Assembly: GCA_031119475.1 (NCBI GenBank)
Contig: JAVHXV010000002.1
Span: 543,233-607,232, forward strand
Direction: 5' to 3'
Origin: Pedobacter sp.
GTDB taxonomy: Bacteria; Bacteroidota; Bacteroidia; Sphingobacteriales; Sphingobacteriaceae
Length of the DNA stretch: 64,000 bases
Shown: piece by piece, positions 53,067 through 60,092 of the stretch
Layout: each line of letters opens with the position of its first letter
Numbering within the stretch: position 1 is the first letter of the stretch
Translations under genes and position numbers: made by a program
Notes under the pieces: model-generated
Database searches by the model: none
Told to the model about the DNA's origin: nothing
Seen by the model: only the letters and a program-made list of their open reading frames with translations

Positions 53067-53990
53067 ATGAAAATCTTAATTGTCGACGACCTCCATCCCA
53101 TATTTAAGCAAGAAGCTGAAAGTTTGGGCTTTGAAGTGCACGATAGGCCAGATATTACTCGGGCCGAAACTTTGTCTATTATTAAGGATTATATTGGAAT
53201 AGCCGTCAGGACCAAATTTAGGATCGACCAGGAATTATTTGATGCGGCACCTGCATTGCGGTTTGTAGCCCGTGCCGGAGCGGGACTGGATAATATTGAT
53301 GAGGAAGTAGCGATGGATCGCAAAATCCAATTGATCAATGCGCCAGAGGGGAACCGTGATGCGGTGGCAGAGCATGCCATCGGTCTGTTGCTGTCGATGA
53401 TGAACAATTTCCGCAAGGCCGATCAGGAAATACGGGCCGGAATTTGGGACCGCGAAGGCAATAGGGGCTACGAACTCAAAGGAAAAACTATCGGACTGAT
53501 CGGCTACGGCTTTATGGGGCAGCAAATGGCACGTAAGCTCTCAGGATTTGAAGTGAATGTAATTGCCTACGATAAGTATAAAACTGCTTTTGGTGATGCC
53601 TACGCAAGGGAAGTAAGCATGGAAGAGATTGTCAGGCAAAGCGATGTACTGAGCCTGCATATTCCGCTAACGAAAGAAACGCGGCAAATGGTGAACGAAG
53701 AATATTTGTTTCATTTCAGAAAGCCAATTTTTTTGATCAATACGGCTAGGGGAGAAATTGTGGATACCAGAGCTGTGTTGAACAACATCAACAACGGTAA
53801 GATTTTAGGTGCAGGGCTTGATGTGCTGGAAACAGAGAAATTTCCGGCCCTTGGCGAACAAAGTTGGTATCCAGCACTCATCGCAAACGATAAAGTTATC
53901 TTAACACCGCATGTAGGCGGATGGACATTCGATTCCTATCGAAAAATTTCTGAAGTTTTGGCACAGAAGCTAAGGGAAATGAGCTGGTAA
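53067..53990 (+). CDS. D-2-hydroxyacid dehydrogenase (phosphoglycerate dehydrogenase-like)
   Basis: A 307-residue NAD-dependent enzyme of the D-isomer 2-hydroxyacid dehydrogenase family. The NAD-binding Rossmann motif is GLIGYGFMGQQMAR, and the catalytic Arg, Glu and His are in RTKFRID/NTARGEIVDTRAVLNN, GLDVLETEKFP and LTPHVGGWTFDS. It lacks the C-terminal ACT domain of classic SerA. It may be the short-form phosphoglycerate dehydrogenase of serine synthesis or act on another 2-hydroxyacid. Confidence 0.9.
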   Translation: MKILIVDDLHPIFKQEAESLGFEVHDRPDITRAETLSIIKDYIGIAVRTKFRIDQELFDAAPALRFVARAGAGLDNIDEEVAMDRKIQLINAPEGNRDAVAEHAIGLLLSMMNNFRKADQEIRAGIWDREGNRGYELKGKTIGLIGYGFMGQQMARKLSGFEVNVIAYDKYKTAFGDAYAREVSMEEIVRQSDVLSLHIPLTKETRQMVNEEYLFHFRKPIFLINTARGEIVDTRAVLNNINNGKILGAGLDVLETEKFPALGEQSWYPALIANDKVILTPHVGGWTFDSYRKISEVLAQKLREMSW

Positions 53991-54000
53991 TGGTTATATT

Positions 54001-54090
54001 AGTATCAAGAATTTAGTATCAAGTATCAAGACGTGCTGCTTATCTCGATACATGATACTTGTTACCCGATACTCACCACTTGCTACTCAA
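54001..54090. repeat. GTATCAAGTATCAAG repeats with inverse copies
   Basis: AGTATCAAGaatttAGTATCAAGTATCAAG on the left, and inverse-sense words (GATACTTGTTACCCGATACT, ACTTGCTACTC) on the right, so the region can fold. The apparent N-terminal extension of the OsmC gene is made of this repeat and is not coding. Confidence 0.65.
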
Positions 54091-54093
54091 CAT

Positions 54094-54570
54094 ATGTCAA
54101 AAGAACATCAATACAAAACCAACTTGGTATGGACAGGCAATAAAGGGTCTGGAACAATGGACTATCGTTCCTATGATCGCGATTTTGTTGTGTCGATTGC
54201 AAATAAGGCGCCGATTGCGGGCTCATCAGATTCTGCCTTTTTGGGCGACAAAACAAAGTATAACCCAGAAGACCTGTTGCTATCCTCCATTTCATCCTGC
54301 CACATGTTATGGTACCTGCATCTCTGCTCCAAGCACGACATCGTGGTTATGGAATATAGTGATGATGCCACCGGTGTCATGATCGAAAATGTAGATGGCA
54401 GTGGACAATTCAAGGAAGTGACGTTAAACCCGCAAGTGCTGATCTCGAATAAGGAACAGATAGACCTGGCCAATTCCCTGCACCAAGAAGCCAATAAAAT
54501 GTGCTTTATCGCCAACTCCCTAAATTTTCCGGTCAAACACGAGGCGACCTGTAAGGCGGTGAATGGGTGA
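54094..54570 (+). CDS. OsmC family protein
   Basis: A 158-residue OsmC/Ohr-type thiol peroxidase, which reduces organic hydroperoxides. The two redox cysteines lie in SSISSCHMLWYLHLCSKH and EANKMCFIANS. The start at 54094 (MSKEHQYKTNLVWTG) is chosen because the 14 codons in frame upstream lie in a repeat. It faces the M1 peptidase gene across a long inverted-repeat region. Confidence 0.9.
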   Translation: MSKEHQYKTNLVWTGNKGSGTMDYRSYDRDFVVSIANKAPIAGSSDSAFLGDKTKYNPEDLLLSSISSCHMLWYLHLCSKHDIVVMEYSDDATGVMIENVDGSGQFKEVTLNPQVLISNKEQIDLANSLHQEANKMCFIANSLNFPVKHEATCKAVNG

Positions 54571-54729
54571 GGGCAAGAAACAAGAGCAAGGAACAAGGAA
54601 CAAAGAGCAAGGAAACAGAATGATAAAGCCAAGATTAAGGAACAATGATTGACTCAATCATCTTGCTCCTTAATCTTTAGTCTTTAGTCTTTGCTCCTAC
54701 TCTTTACTCTTTGCTCCTTACTCTTTGCT
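54571..54729. terminator. inverted short-period repeats forming a bidirectional terminator region
   Basis: The left half is purine-rich (AGCAAGGAACAAGGAACAAAG) and the right half is pyrimidine-rich (CTTTACTCTTTGCTCCTTAC), so the two halves pair. The core hairpin is 54631-54652 with 54654-54677, with only a 2-base bulge and one mismatch, and loop of one base. It is flanked by T-rich DNA on the right and A-rich DNA on the left, suitable for ending both convergent genes (OsmC and M1). Confidence 0.6.
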
Positions 54730-56607
54730 CTATTTAACCATCAACACATTATCAGCCGGTGTAGCATCTACAAATAGACCGTTGTCTATCGCGATCGATC
54801 TGATTTTTGTTTTGCTGGTCAGCTTTGTAGAAAATAATTTCTGATTGGCTTTCCAAACACTTGGTGTAAAATGCCTGGTTTCAGTTTTTCCGTCCTGATA
54901 GGTGATCAGGAGGTCGAAAGGAATAGCGAAACCGCCAATATTTTCAATCTGGAGCGCATAGGTTCCGGCGACTTTACTTGGAACTTGGCCGATCTTAAGG
55001 TCAAGGTAATGATTGCTAAAAAACCAGTTATTGAAGAACCAATTGAGGTTTTGTCCCGAGCCTGCATTCATCGAATTAAAGTAGTCCCAAGGGATGGGAT
55101 GCTTTCCATTCCAATTGTCCATGTAATGGTGCAGTGCTTTTTTGAAAACTGCATCGCCCAAAAGGTCTTTTAGGGCAAGGTAGGATAAAGAAGCCTTTCC
55201 ATAAGAATTATTGCCGTATCCCGCTCCAGAAACCTGGGTAGATAAGGTAATAATCGGCTGGTCTTCTTCTGTAGATCGATCGCGGATGTAGTTGTTCACC
55301 CTAAAGCTTTTGTAGAACTTATCAGCTTCCGCTTTGCCATATTCGGCAATTCCGATCAAATATTCTAGCGTAGTTGCCCATCCTTCGTCCATAAAGGCAT
55401 AGCGGGTTTCGTTAATGCCCATGTAAAATGGAAAATAGGTGTGTGCAATTTCGTGATCTTGCACCAGTTGGGCAAACCTGGCATCGCCTGTCTGAGAATC
55501 GTTTACCATTCCAGGATATTCCATATCTGCAAATCCTTGGAAGGCGGTCATTTTGGTAAATGGATAAGGAACTCCAGGCCAGTTGTTGGAGAACCAAGCC
55601 AGTGCATAGTTGTTGTTTTTTACAGAATTCACAAAGTCGGTGCCTTTCACATCGTATGCGGCCTGTGTACTCACCCGTCTGCCGGTCTTTTGGTCCACAA
55701 TTACACTGCCCGCATCCCAAATATAGGTGCTGCTCAGCGCGAAACAGACATCTACAATGTTGTTCGCCGAGAATTTCCAGGTATTCCAATCGTTCTGTAG
55801 CGTAACTTTCCCGGTCTTCATTTCCTGTTCTGTAGCTACGTGGATAACTTCATTGCTGGTGTATGATTTTTTTAACCTGGAAGCAAATTCAGGTTGTAGT
55901 ACTTCATCTGGATTAAGCAGGTCGCCCGTTCCGTAAACGACATAATTTTTGGGTGCCTTTACCGAGTACACATAATCATTAAAGTCGTTATAAAACTCTT
56001 GTCGGTCGGTATGTGGCAGCCTGTCCCATCCGTTATAGTCATCATAGACCGAAACCCTTGGATAGCTATAAGCCACATATAGGCTTGTCGCGTCAATCTG
56101 GCCCTCACGGCCGCTTTCTTTCGACAATGGATAGTTCCAATCGATATTCAATAAGATTTTCTGTTTGGGCAATAATGGGGTTTTCAAGCGAACATCGCCC
56201 ACTGTGCCCCAATTTTTTGCATTGACATTGTACACTTCACCATTGACCTTGAAAGCGGTAATTGTTAGTCCGGCAGACAGAAAATCTTCGCTCACGCTGC
56301 TTCCACGAGGGGAAGTGGGCTTGTGGAGGTTATTGACAAACCGGATGCTAATGGTTTTCAGTGTATCGCTGCTGTTGTTCGAATAGTCGATTGTTTCGGT
56401 GCCACTTACGATCTTGGTTGTTGGGTCAACCGTAAGCTGCATGTTGTATTTGCCATGGTTCTGCCAATAATTTTTCCCCGGCTTACCATCCATCGCCCGT
56501 GTACCTTTCTGATAGGCCATCTTGATATTGCGTGGCATATAGAGTTCTTGCGCAAAAAGCCGTCCCATGGTTACGGTAAGCAGCAATAGCATTACATATT
56601 TTTTCAT
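54730..56607 (-). CDS. M1 family metallopeptidase
   Basis: A 625-residue exported zinc aminopeptidase. Signal peptide VMLLLLTVTMGRLFAQ; the zinc site is HEIAHTYFPFYMGINETRYAFMDE (HExxH, then the third ligand Glu in the NE/DE segment). The usual N-terminal beta-saddle domain (MQLTVDPTTKIVSGTETIDYSNNS) is present, followed by a C-terminal beta domain. A GxMEN-like exopeptidase motif reads as GFADMEYPGM. The function is probably degradation of peptides outside the cytoplasm. Confidence 0.92.
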   Translation of the reverse strand: MKKYVMLLLLTVTMGRLFAQELYMPRNIKMAYQKGTRAMDGKPGKNYWQNHGKYNMQLTVDPTTKIVSGTETIDYSNNSSDTLKTISIRFVNNLHKPTSPRGSSVSEDFLSAGLTITAFKVNGEVYNVNAKNWGTVGDVRLKTPLLPKQKILLNIDWNYPLSKESGREGQIDATSLYVAYSYPRVSVYDDYNGWDRLPHTDRQEFYNDFNDYVYSVKAPKNYVVYGTGDLLNPDEVLQPEFASRLKKSYTSNEVIHVATEQEMKTGKVTLQNDWNTWKFSANNIVDVCFALSSTYIWDAGSVIVDQKTGRRVSTQAAYDVKGTDFVNSVKNNNYALAWFSNNWPGVPYPFTKMTAFQGFADMEYPGMVNDSQTGDARFAQLVQDHEIAHTYFPFYMGINETRYAFMDEGWATTLEYLIGIAEYGKAEADKFYKSFRVNNYIRDRSTEEDQPIITLSTQVSGAGYGNNSYGKASLSYLALKDLLGDAVFKKALHHYMDNWNGKHPIPWDYFNSMNAGSGQNLNWFFNNWFFSNHYLDLKIGQVPSKVAGTYALQIENIGGFAIPFDLLITYQDGKTETRHFTPSVWKANQKLFSTKLTSKTKIRSIAIDNGLFVDATPADNVLMVK

Positions 56608-56774
56608 TGTTAATCAGTTTTACAAGAGCTAAGCTAGTTAAAATTAAATACAGCATAAACATCGATTTCAATTTAGGGGATGCCTGCACATTTTCGTCCC
56701 GTATTTGGTCCATCACATAAAGTGCAATCCTAAATTGTGGGTCGCTTCTATAGTTGGATATTTTAACATAAATA
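56608..56774. other. intergenic region between M1 peptidase and greA promoters
   Basis: 167 bases upstream of the divergent M1 and greA genes. No gene was recognised. An open frame on the minus strand crosses it, but it has no signal, no motif and overlaps the M1 gene, so it was rejected. Confidence 0.4.
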
Positions 56775-56806
56775 TTTGTATTTGTAAGAATAGGCTTATA
56801 TCTTCG
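56775..56806 (+). promoter_or_regulatory. promoter of greA
   Basis: TTTG at 56775-56778, 20 bases, then TATCTTCG at 56799-56806 (one mismatch to TAnnTTTG). Transcription would begin at about 56813, directly before the hairpin at 56815. Confidence 0.55.
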
Positions 56807-56814
56807 TTTTACTT

Positions 56815-56863
56815 CAAGCAAGACTATGTAGGCTAAATGCCGATATAGTCTTGTTTGTTTTTT
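56815..56863 (+). terminator. terminator-like hairpin in the greA leader
   Basis: Arms 56815-56827 (CAAGCAAGACTAT) and 56845-56857 (ATAGTCTTGTTTG) pair over 13 bp with one wobble. The loop contains a further GGC/GCC pair. A run of six Ts follows (56858-56863). The hairpin lies between the greA promoter and its ATG (56889), so it could act as an attenuator rather than end an upstream gene. Confidence 0.65.
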
Positions 56864-56888
56864 AGGAGACTTACAAAGAAAGCATAAG

Positions 56889-57365
56889 ATGATGGCAGAG
56901 GTAACTTATTATACCCAAGATGGTTTAGATAAACTCAAAGAGGAATTACACCAATTAAAAACGGCAGGCAGGTCTGCCATATCTAAGGCAATAGCCGAGG
57001 CGCGTGATAAAGGCGACTTATCTGAGAATGCCGAATACGATGCGGCCAAAGAGGCACAGGGAATGCACGAGGCAAAGATTGCCAAATTGGAAGCCACGTT
57101 GGCGAGTGCAAGATTGATCGACGAAAGCAAATTGGACGTATCAAAAGTCCTTGCCCTATCCATCGTAAAGATCAAAAACATTAAGAATGGCGCAACCATG
57201 ACCTATCAGTTGGTTGCCGAAAGTGAAGCTGACCTTAAAACAGGCAAAATTTCGGTCAAATCTCCAATCGCACAAGGCCTATTGGGCAAATCTGTGGGCG
57301 ATAAGACCGAAATCCAGGTACCTGCTGGAAAGCTTGAATTTGAAATATTAGAGATTTCCAGGTAA
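56889..57365 (+). CDS. greA: transcription elongation factor GreA
   Basis: A 158-residue GreA. The N-terminal coiled coil (LDKLKEELHQLKTAGRSAISKAIAEARDKGDLSENAEYDAAKEAQ) carries the acidic Asp/Glu tip that stimulates RNA cleavage by backtracked RNA polymerase; the C-terminal FKBP-like domain follows (ISVKSPIAQGLLGKSVGDKTEI). A second ATG three bases later is an equally good start. Its leader holds a terminator-like hairpin. Confidence 0.96.
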   Translation: MMAEVTYYTQDGLDKLKEELHQLKTAGRSAISKAIAEARDKGDLSENAEYDAAKEAQGMHEAKIAKLEATLASARLIDESKLDVSKVLALSIVKIKNIKNGATMTYQLVAESEADLKTGKISVKSPIAQGLLGKSVGDKTEIQVPAGKLEFEILEISR

Positions 57366-57493
57366 TATATGGTTGTAGGTTGCAGGTTTTAGGTTATAAG
57401 TTTGGGTTCCAGAAGAAAGATCCATTCTCGCGGCCTACAACGTTCAGCTTTGAACCTTCAACTTTCAACTTCCAACCTTCAACTTCCAATACC
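57366..57493. repeat. inverted short-period repeat between greA and the HIT gene
   Basis: GGTTGTAGGTTGCAGGTTTTAGG on the left and AACCTTCAACTTTCAACTTCC on the right are related inverse words that can pair in part. A longer open frame through this repeat into the HIT gene is not coding. Confidence 0.6.
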
Positions 57494-57892
57494 ATGACCA
57501 TCTTTTCAAAAATTGTAAACAAGGAAATCCCGGCGCATATTGTGGCGGAGACTGCTGATTTTTTAGCGTTTTTAGATGTCAGTCCCCTGGTAATGGGGCA
57601 CGTGTTGGTGATTCCTAAAAAGGAGGTCGACTACATTTTCGATCTTGATGACGAAACCTATGCGGGATTGACCCTTTTTGCAAAAATCGTAGCCAAGGGA
57701 GTGAAAAAAGCCTTTCCCTGCACAAAAGTAGGTGTGGCTGTTGTTGGATTGGAAGTGCCACATGTGCATATCCATCTCATTCCGATGAATAAAGTAGATG
57801 ATATGAATTTTAGCCGGCCCAAACTTACGCCATCCCCACAAGAATTGGCTGCGGCAGCCGAAAGAATAAGAAATATCTTAAAAATGCAATAA
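57494..57892 (+). CDS. HIT family protein
   Basis: A 132-residue histidine-triad protein, a nucleotide hydrolase or transferase of the HINT type. Motif HVHIHLIP (about 95-102) is the HxHxHxx signature. The start MTIFSKIVNKEIPAHIV is the conserved HINT N-terminus, so the 38 in-frame codons before it, which lie in a repeat, are excluded. Likely substrate: AMP-lysine or similar adenosine phosphoramidates. Confidence 0.92.
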   Translation: MTIFSKIVNKEIPAHIVAETADFLAFLDVSPLVMGHVLVIPKKEVDYIFDLDDETYAGLTLFAKIVAKGVKKAFPCTKVGVAVVGLEVPHVHIHLIPMNKVDDMNFSRPKLTPSPQELAAAAERIRNILKMQ

Positions 57893-57946
57893 GGCCGATG
57901 GTTGTTCATCGACCCTATTGCTGGCGTTACTAATGATTCGAGTCGA

Positions 57947-58009
57947 AGAGTCCAAAAGTCCAGCATTTCGATAAAAACTGGACTCTTGGACTTCTGGACT
58001 CTTGGACTT
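57947..58009. terminator. AGTCCAAGAGTCCAG hairpin between convergent genes
   Basis: Left arm at 57947-57963 (AGAGTCCAAAAGTCCAG); right arm is present twice in tandem, at 57978-57993 and 57994-58009 (CTGGACTCTTGGACTT). Pairing is 14 of 15. It lies between the HIT gene (plus) and the MazG-like gene (minus), whose stop codon overlaps the last bases. Confidence 0.65.
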
Positions 58010-58344
58010 TATCTCAACTTGCTATTCTTCTGGTGCCGGTCTGTATCCCTAACAGTTTTCTTCACCAAATTTTTGTGGAAAGCTGCTTCTAGGTCTATCC
58101 CAGTCTGATTGGCCAAACAGATCAGTACAAAGAGTACATCGGCCATTTCATCGGCCAGGTCTACTGTCTCATCACTTTTTTTAAAGGATTGTTCTCCATA
58201 TTTTCTGGCCATGATGCGTGCTACTTCGCCCACTTCTTCCATGAGGATGGCAGTATTGGTCAGTTCGTTAAAATAACGGATGCCTGTGGTCCTGATCCAA
58301 TCATCTACTTTTGCCTGCGCCTCGGTAAGGGTGATGTTTTTCAT
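58009..58344 (-). CDS. MazG-like nucleotide pyrophosphohydrolase
   Basis: A 111-residue all-alpha NTP pyrophosphohydrolase. The metal-binding EExxE...ExxD signature is seen in ILMEEVGEVARIMARKYGEQ and LADEMADVLFVLICLANQ. Enzymes of this size clean up non-canonical nucleoside triphosphates; the substrate cannot be told. It is followed on the same strand, with repeats between, by... upstream dtd is 220 bases away. Confidence 0.88.
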   Translation of the reverse strand: MKNITLTEAQAKVDDWIRTTGIRYFNELTNTAILMEEVGEVARIMARKYGEQSFKKSDETVDLADEMADVLFVLICLANQTGIDLEAAFHKNLVKKTVRDTDRHQKNSKLR

Positions 58345-58376
58345 GTATGTATAGGGTTAAATTTTAAGTGGGACAT

Positions 58377-58564
58377 GGAGTAAGGAGCAAAGAACAAAGA
58401 GCAAAGCGCATAGAGTAAGAGACAAGTATCAAGAACCAGGTATCAAGAGCCAAGTATCAAGAAGTAAAGACTATATTTCGCAGCATAATGCTTTCATTTC
58501 AACTTTACAGCCTTACAACTCTGAACTTTAACCTACAACTTTGAACTTGCAACCTTCAACTCAT
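58377..58564. repeat. mixed short-period repeats between the MazG-like gene and dtd
   Basis: Three families adjoin: GAGCAAAGAACAAAGAGCAA at 58384-58420, CAAGTATCAAGAACCAGGTATC at 58422-58465, and AACTTTAACCTACAACTTTG at 58520-58560. The middle family is that of 40538-40605. No gene was found. Confidence 0.6.
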
Positions 58565-59017
58565 CTACTCTTTCTGTTTCGTATCTATAAAAATCGTAAC
58601 CGGGCCATCGTTAAGGAGTTCAATTTTCATATCTGCGCCAAAACGGCCGGTTTCAATTTTTTTGCCCAATTGGTCCGAAAGTTGCCCAATCATGGCTTCA
58701 TATAACGGGATGGCCTTTTCTGGTCGTGCGGCGCGTGTAAATCCAGGTCGGTTTCCTTTCTTGGTGGCCGCATATAACGTAAATTGGCTGATCAATAGGA
58801 TATTCCCATCTACATCTGGTAACGACCTGTTCATCTGATCATTTTCATCGCCAAAGATGCGCATGTTCACGATTTTCTGAGCCAGCCAGTTCAGGTCGTC
58901 CAGTGTGTCTTCATCTTCAATGCCCAATAGCACCAAAAATCCATTTCCGATCTTGCCGGTCACCTCTTTGCCTACCGTGCAGCTCGCCCTGGTTACGCGT
59001 TGAATAACTGCTCTCAT
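58565..59017 (-). CDS. dtd: D-aminoacyl-tRNA deacylase
   Basis: A 150-residue DTD that removes D-amino acids (and Gly from tRNA-Ala) from mischarged tRNA. Hallmarks are the N-terminus MRAVIQRVTRASCTV, SQFTLYAATKKGNRPGF and the cross-subunit NDGPVTIFIDT motif. Length is standard. Confidence 0.96.
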   Translation of the reverse strand: MRAVIQRVTRASCTVGKEVTGKIGNGFLVLLGIEDEDTLDDLNWLAQKIVNMRIFGDENDQMNRSLPDVDGNILLISQFTLYAATKKGNRPGFTRAARPEKAIPLYEAMIGQLSDQLGKKIETGRFGADMKIELLNDGPVTIFIDTKQKE

Positions 59018-59078
59018 TTTTAATGCTAATTTCTTTTTTATCGAATAAAAACCGTGGAATATATCTTATTTTTAACTA

Positions 59079-60092
59079 ATGAAGTACAAGTATATATTGT
59101 TTTTTATAATTCTGCTAATGGGCTGCCGACAAAAACGGGAGGTCGATACTTCATTCTATTATTGGAAAACTGTGTATAAGCAGCACAAGACCGAAAACAG
59201 CTACCTGAAACAATTGGGGTCCAAGCGCTTATATGTACGGATCATGGATGTAGACCTTAATGATGAATACAAGCCGATTCCTATCGCGCCGATCAGCTTT
59301 GCAGATAAACTTCCGGCACACCTTGAGTCAGTGCCCGTAGTCTACATCATGAACGACGTACTAAAAACAGAGAACAAGCCCGACCCCAAAGTCTTGGCGG
59401 CAAAGATTACCAAATTTGTACAGGCAAAAATGTTGCAGGGCGGAAAAAAGCAGTTTAAGGAACTGCAGATCGATTGCGATTGGACAGAATCTACCCGTGA
59501 TACCTATTTTACGTTACTCGAAACCATTAAAAAATTAAACCAAGATAAAATTATTTCTGTTACGTTGCGCCTCCATCAGCTTAAAAATCAGGCTAAAAAT
59601 GGTATCCCACCTGTTGATCAGGCTTTGCTGATGTGCTATAACATGGGCAACCTGCGGAAATATGGCGCCCAAAATTCTGTACTCGATGTTAAGGAACTAA
59701 AAAAATATGCCCAAGACAACCTTGCTGCCTATCCAATGAAATTGGACATGGCCCTGCCGATTTTTTCATGGGCGGTTGTGTTCAGATATCAAGACTACAA
59801 TGGAATATCCAAAAGGTTAAAGTATAGTGATCTGCAAGACCGCAAAATGTTCCAGAAACAACCTAACGGACTATACAAAGCCGAAAAGGACCTTCCTCAA
59901 TTTGGATTGTGGAAATCCGATGAAGTAAGATGGGAAGAGAGCAAACTTGATGATGTTAAGGAAACCGCCAAACATCTCGCCAAATATTTGCCTCGAAAAC
60001 CTTTTAACCTTGTATTCTATCATTTGGATGAAGATCTGCTTAAAAATTTTAAAGTCTATGAGCTTAAGGAAATCGCTGCTTTACTGCATTAG
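59079..60092 (+). CDS. uncharacterised lipoprotein, TIM-barrel-like (possibly DUF3142-related)
   Basis: A 337-residue lipoprotein with lipobox LLMGC (Cys16). The mature part has segments that resemble glycoside-hydrolase-like TIM barrels: LYVRIMDVDLN, FKELQIDCDWTESTRDTYFTLLETI, ISVTLRLHQL, DQALLMCYNMGNL and LDMALPIFSWAVVFR, each a strand ending in charged or polar residues. This order is like DUF3142 proteins, but the match is by eye only. It overlaps the next gene by 35 bases, so the two are coupled and probably work together. Confidence 0.7.
   Translation: MKYKYILFFIILLMGCRQKREVDTSFYYWKTVYKQHKTENSYLKQLGSKRLYVRIMDVDLNDEYKPIPIAPISFADKLPAHLESVPVVYIMNDVLKTENKPDPKVLAAKITKFVQAKMLQGGKKQFKELQIDCDWTESTRDTYFTLLETIKKLNQDKIISVTLRLHQLKNQAKNGIPPVDQALLMCYNMGNLRKYGAQNSVLDVKELKKYAQDNLAAYPMKLDMALPIFSWAVVFRYQDYNGISKRLKYSDLQDRKMFQKQPNGLYKAEKDLPQFGLWKSDEVRWEESKLDDVKETAKHLAKYLPRKPFNLVFYHLDEDLLKNFKVYELKEIAALLH

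Noticed and set aside
54052..54093. N-terminal extension of the OsmC gene
   Set aside because: The 14 codons are encoded by the GATACTTG/CTACTC repeat; the family start is at 54094.
56483..56821. Minus-strand open frame between the M1 peptidase and greA genes
   Set aside because: It overlaps the M1 start in another frame, crosses the greA promoter and has no recognisable features.
57380..57493. N-terminal extension of the HIT gene
   Set aside because: The 38 codons lie in a short-period repeat, and the conserved HINT start is at 57494.
59947..60057. Start of the large lipoprotein 37 codons upstream
   Set aside because: The extension lies wholly within the previous gene and would bury the signal peptide and lipobox.
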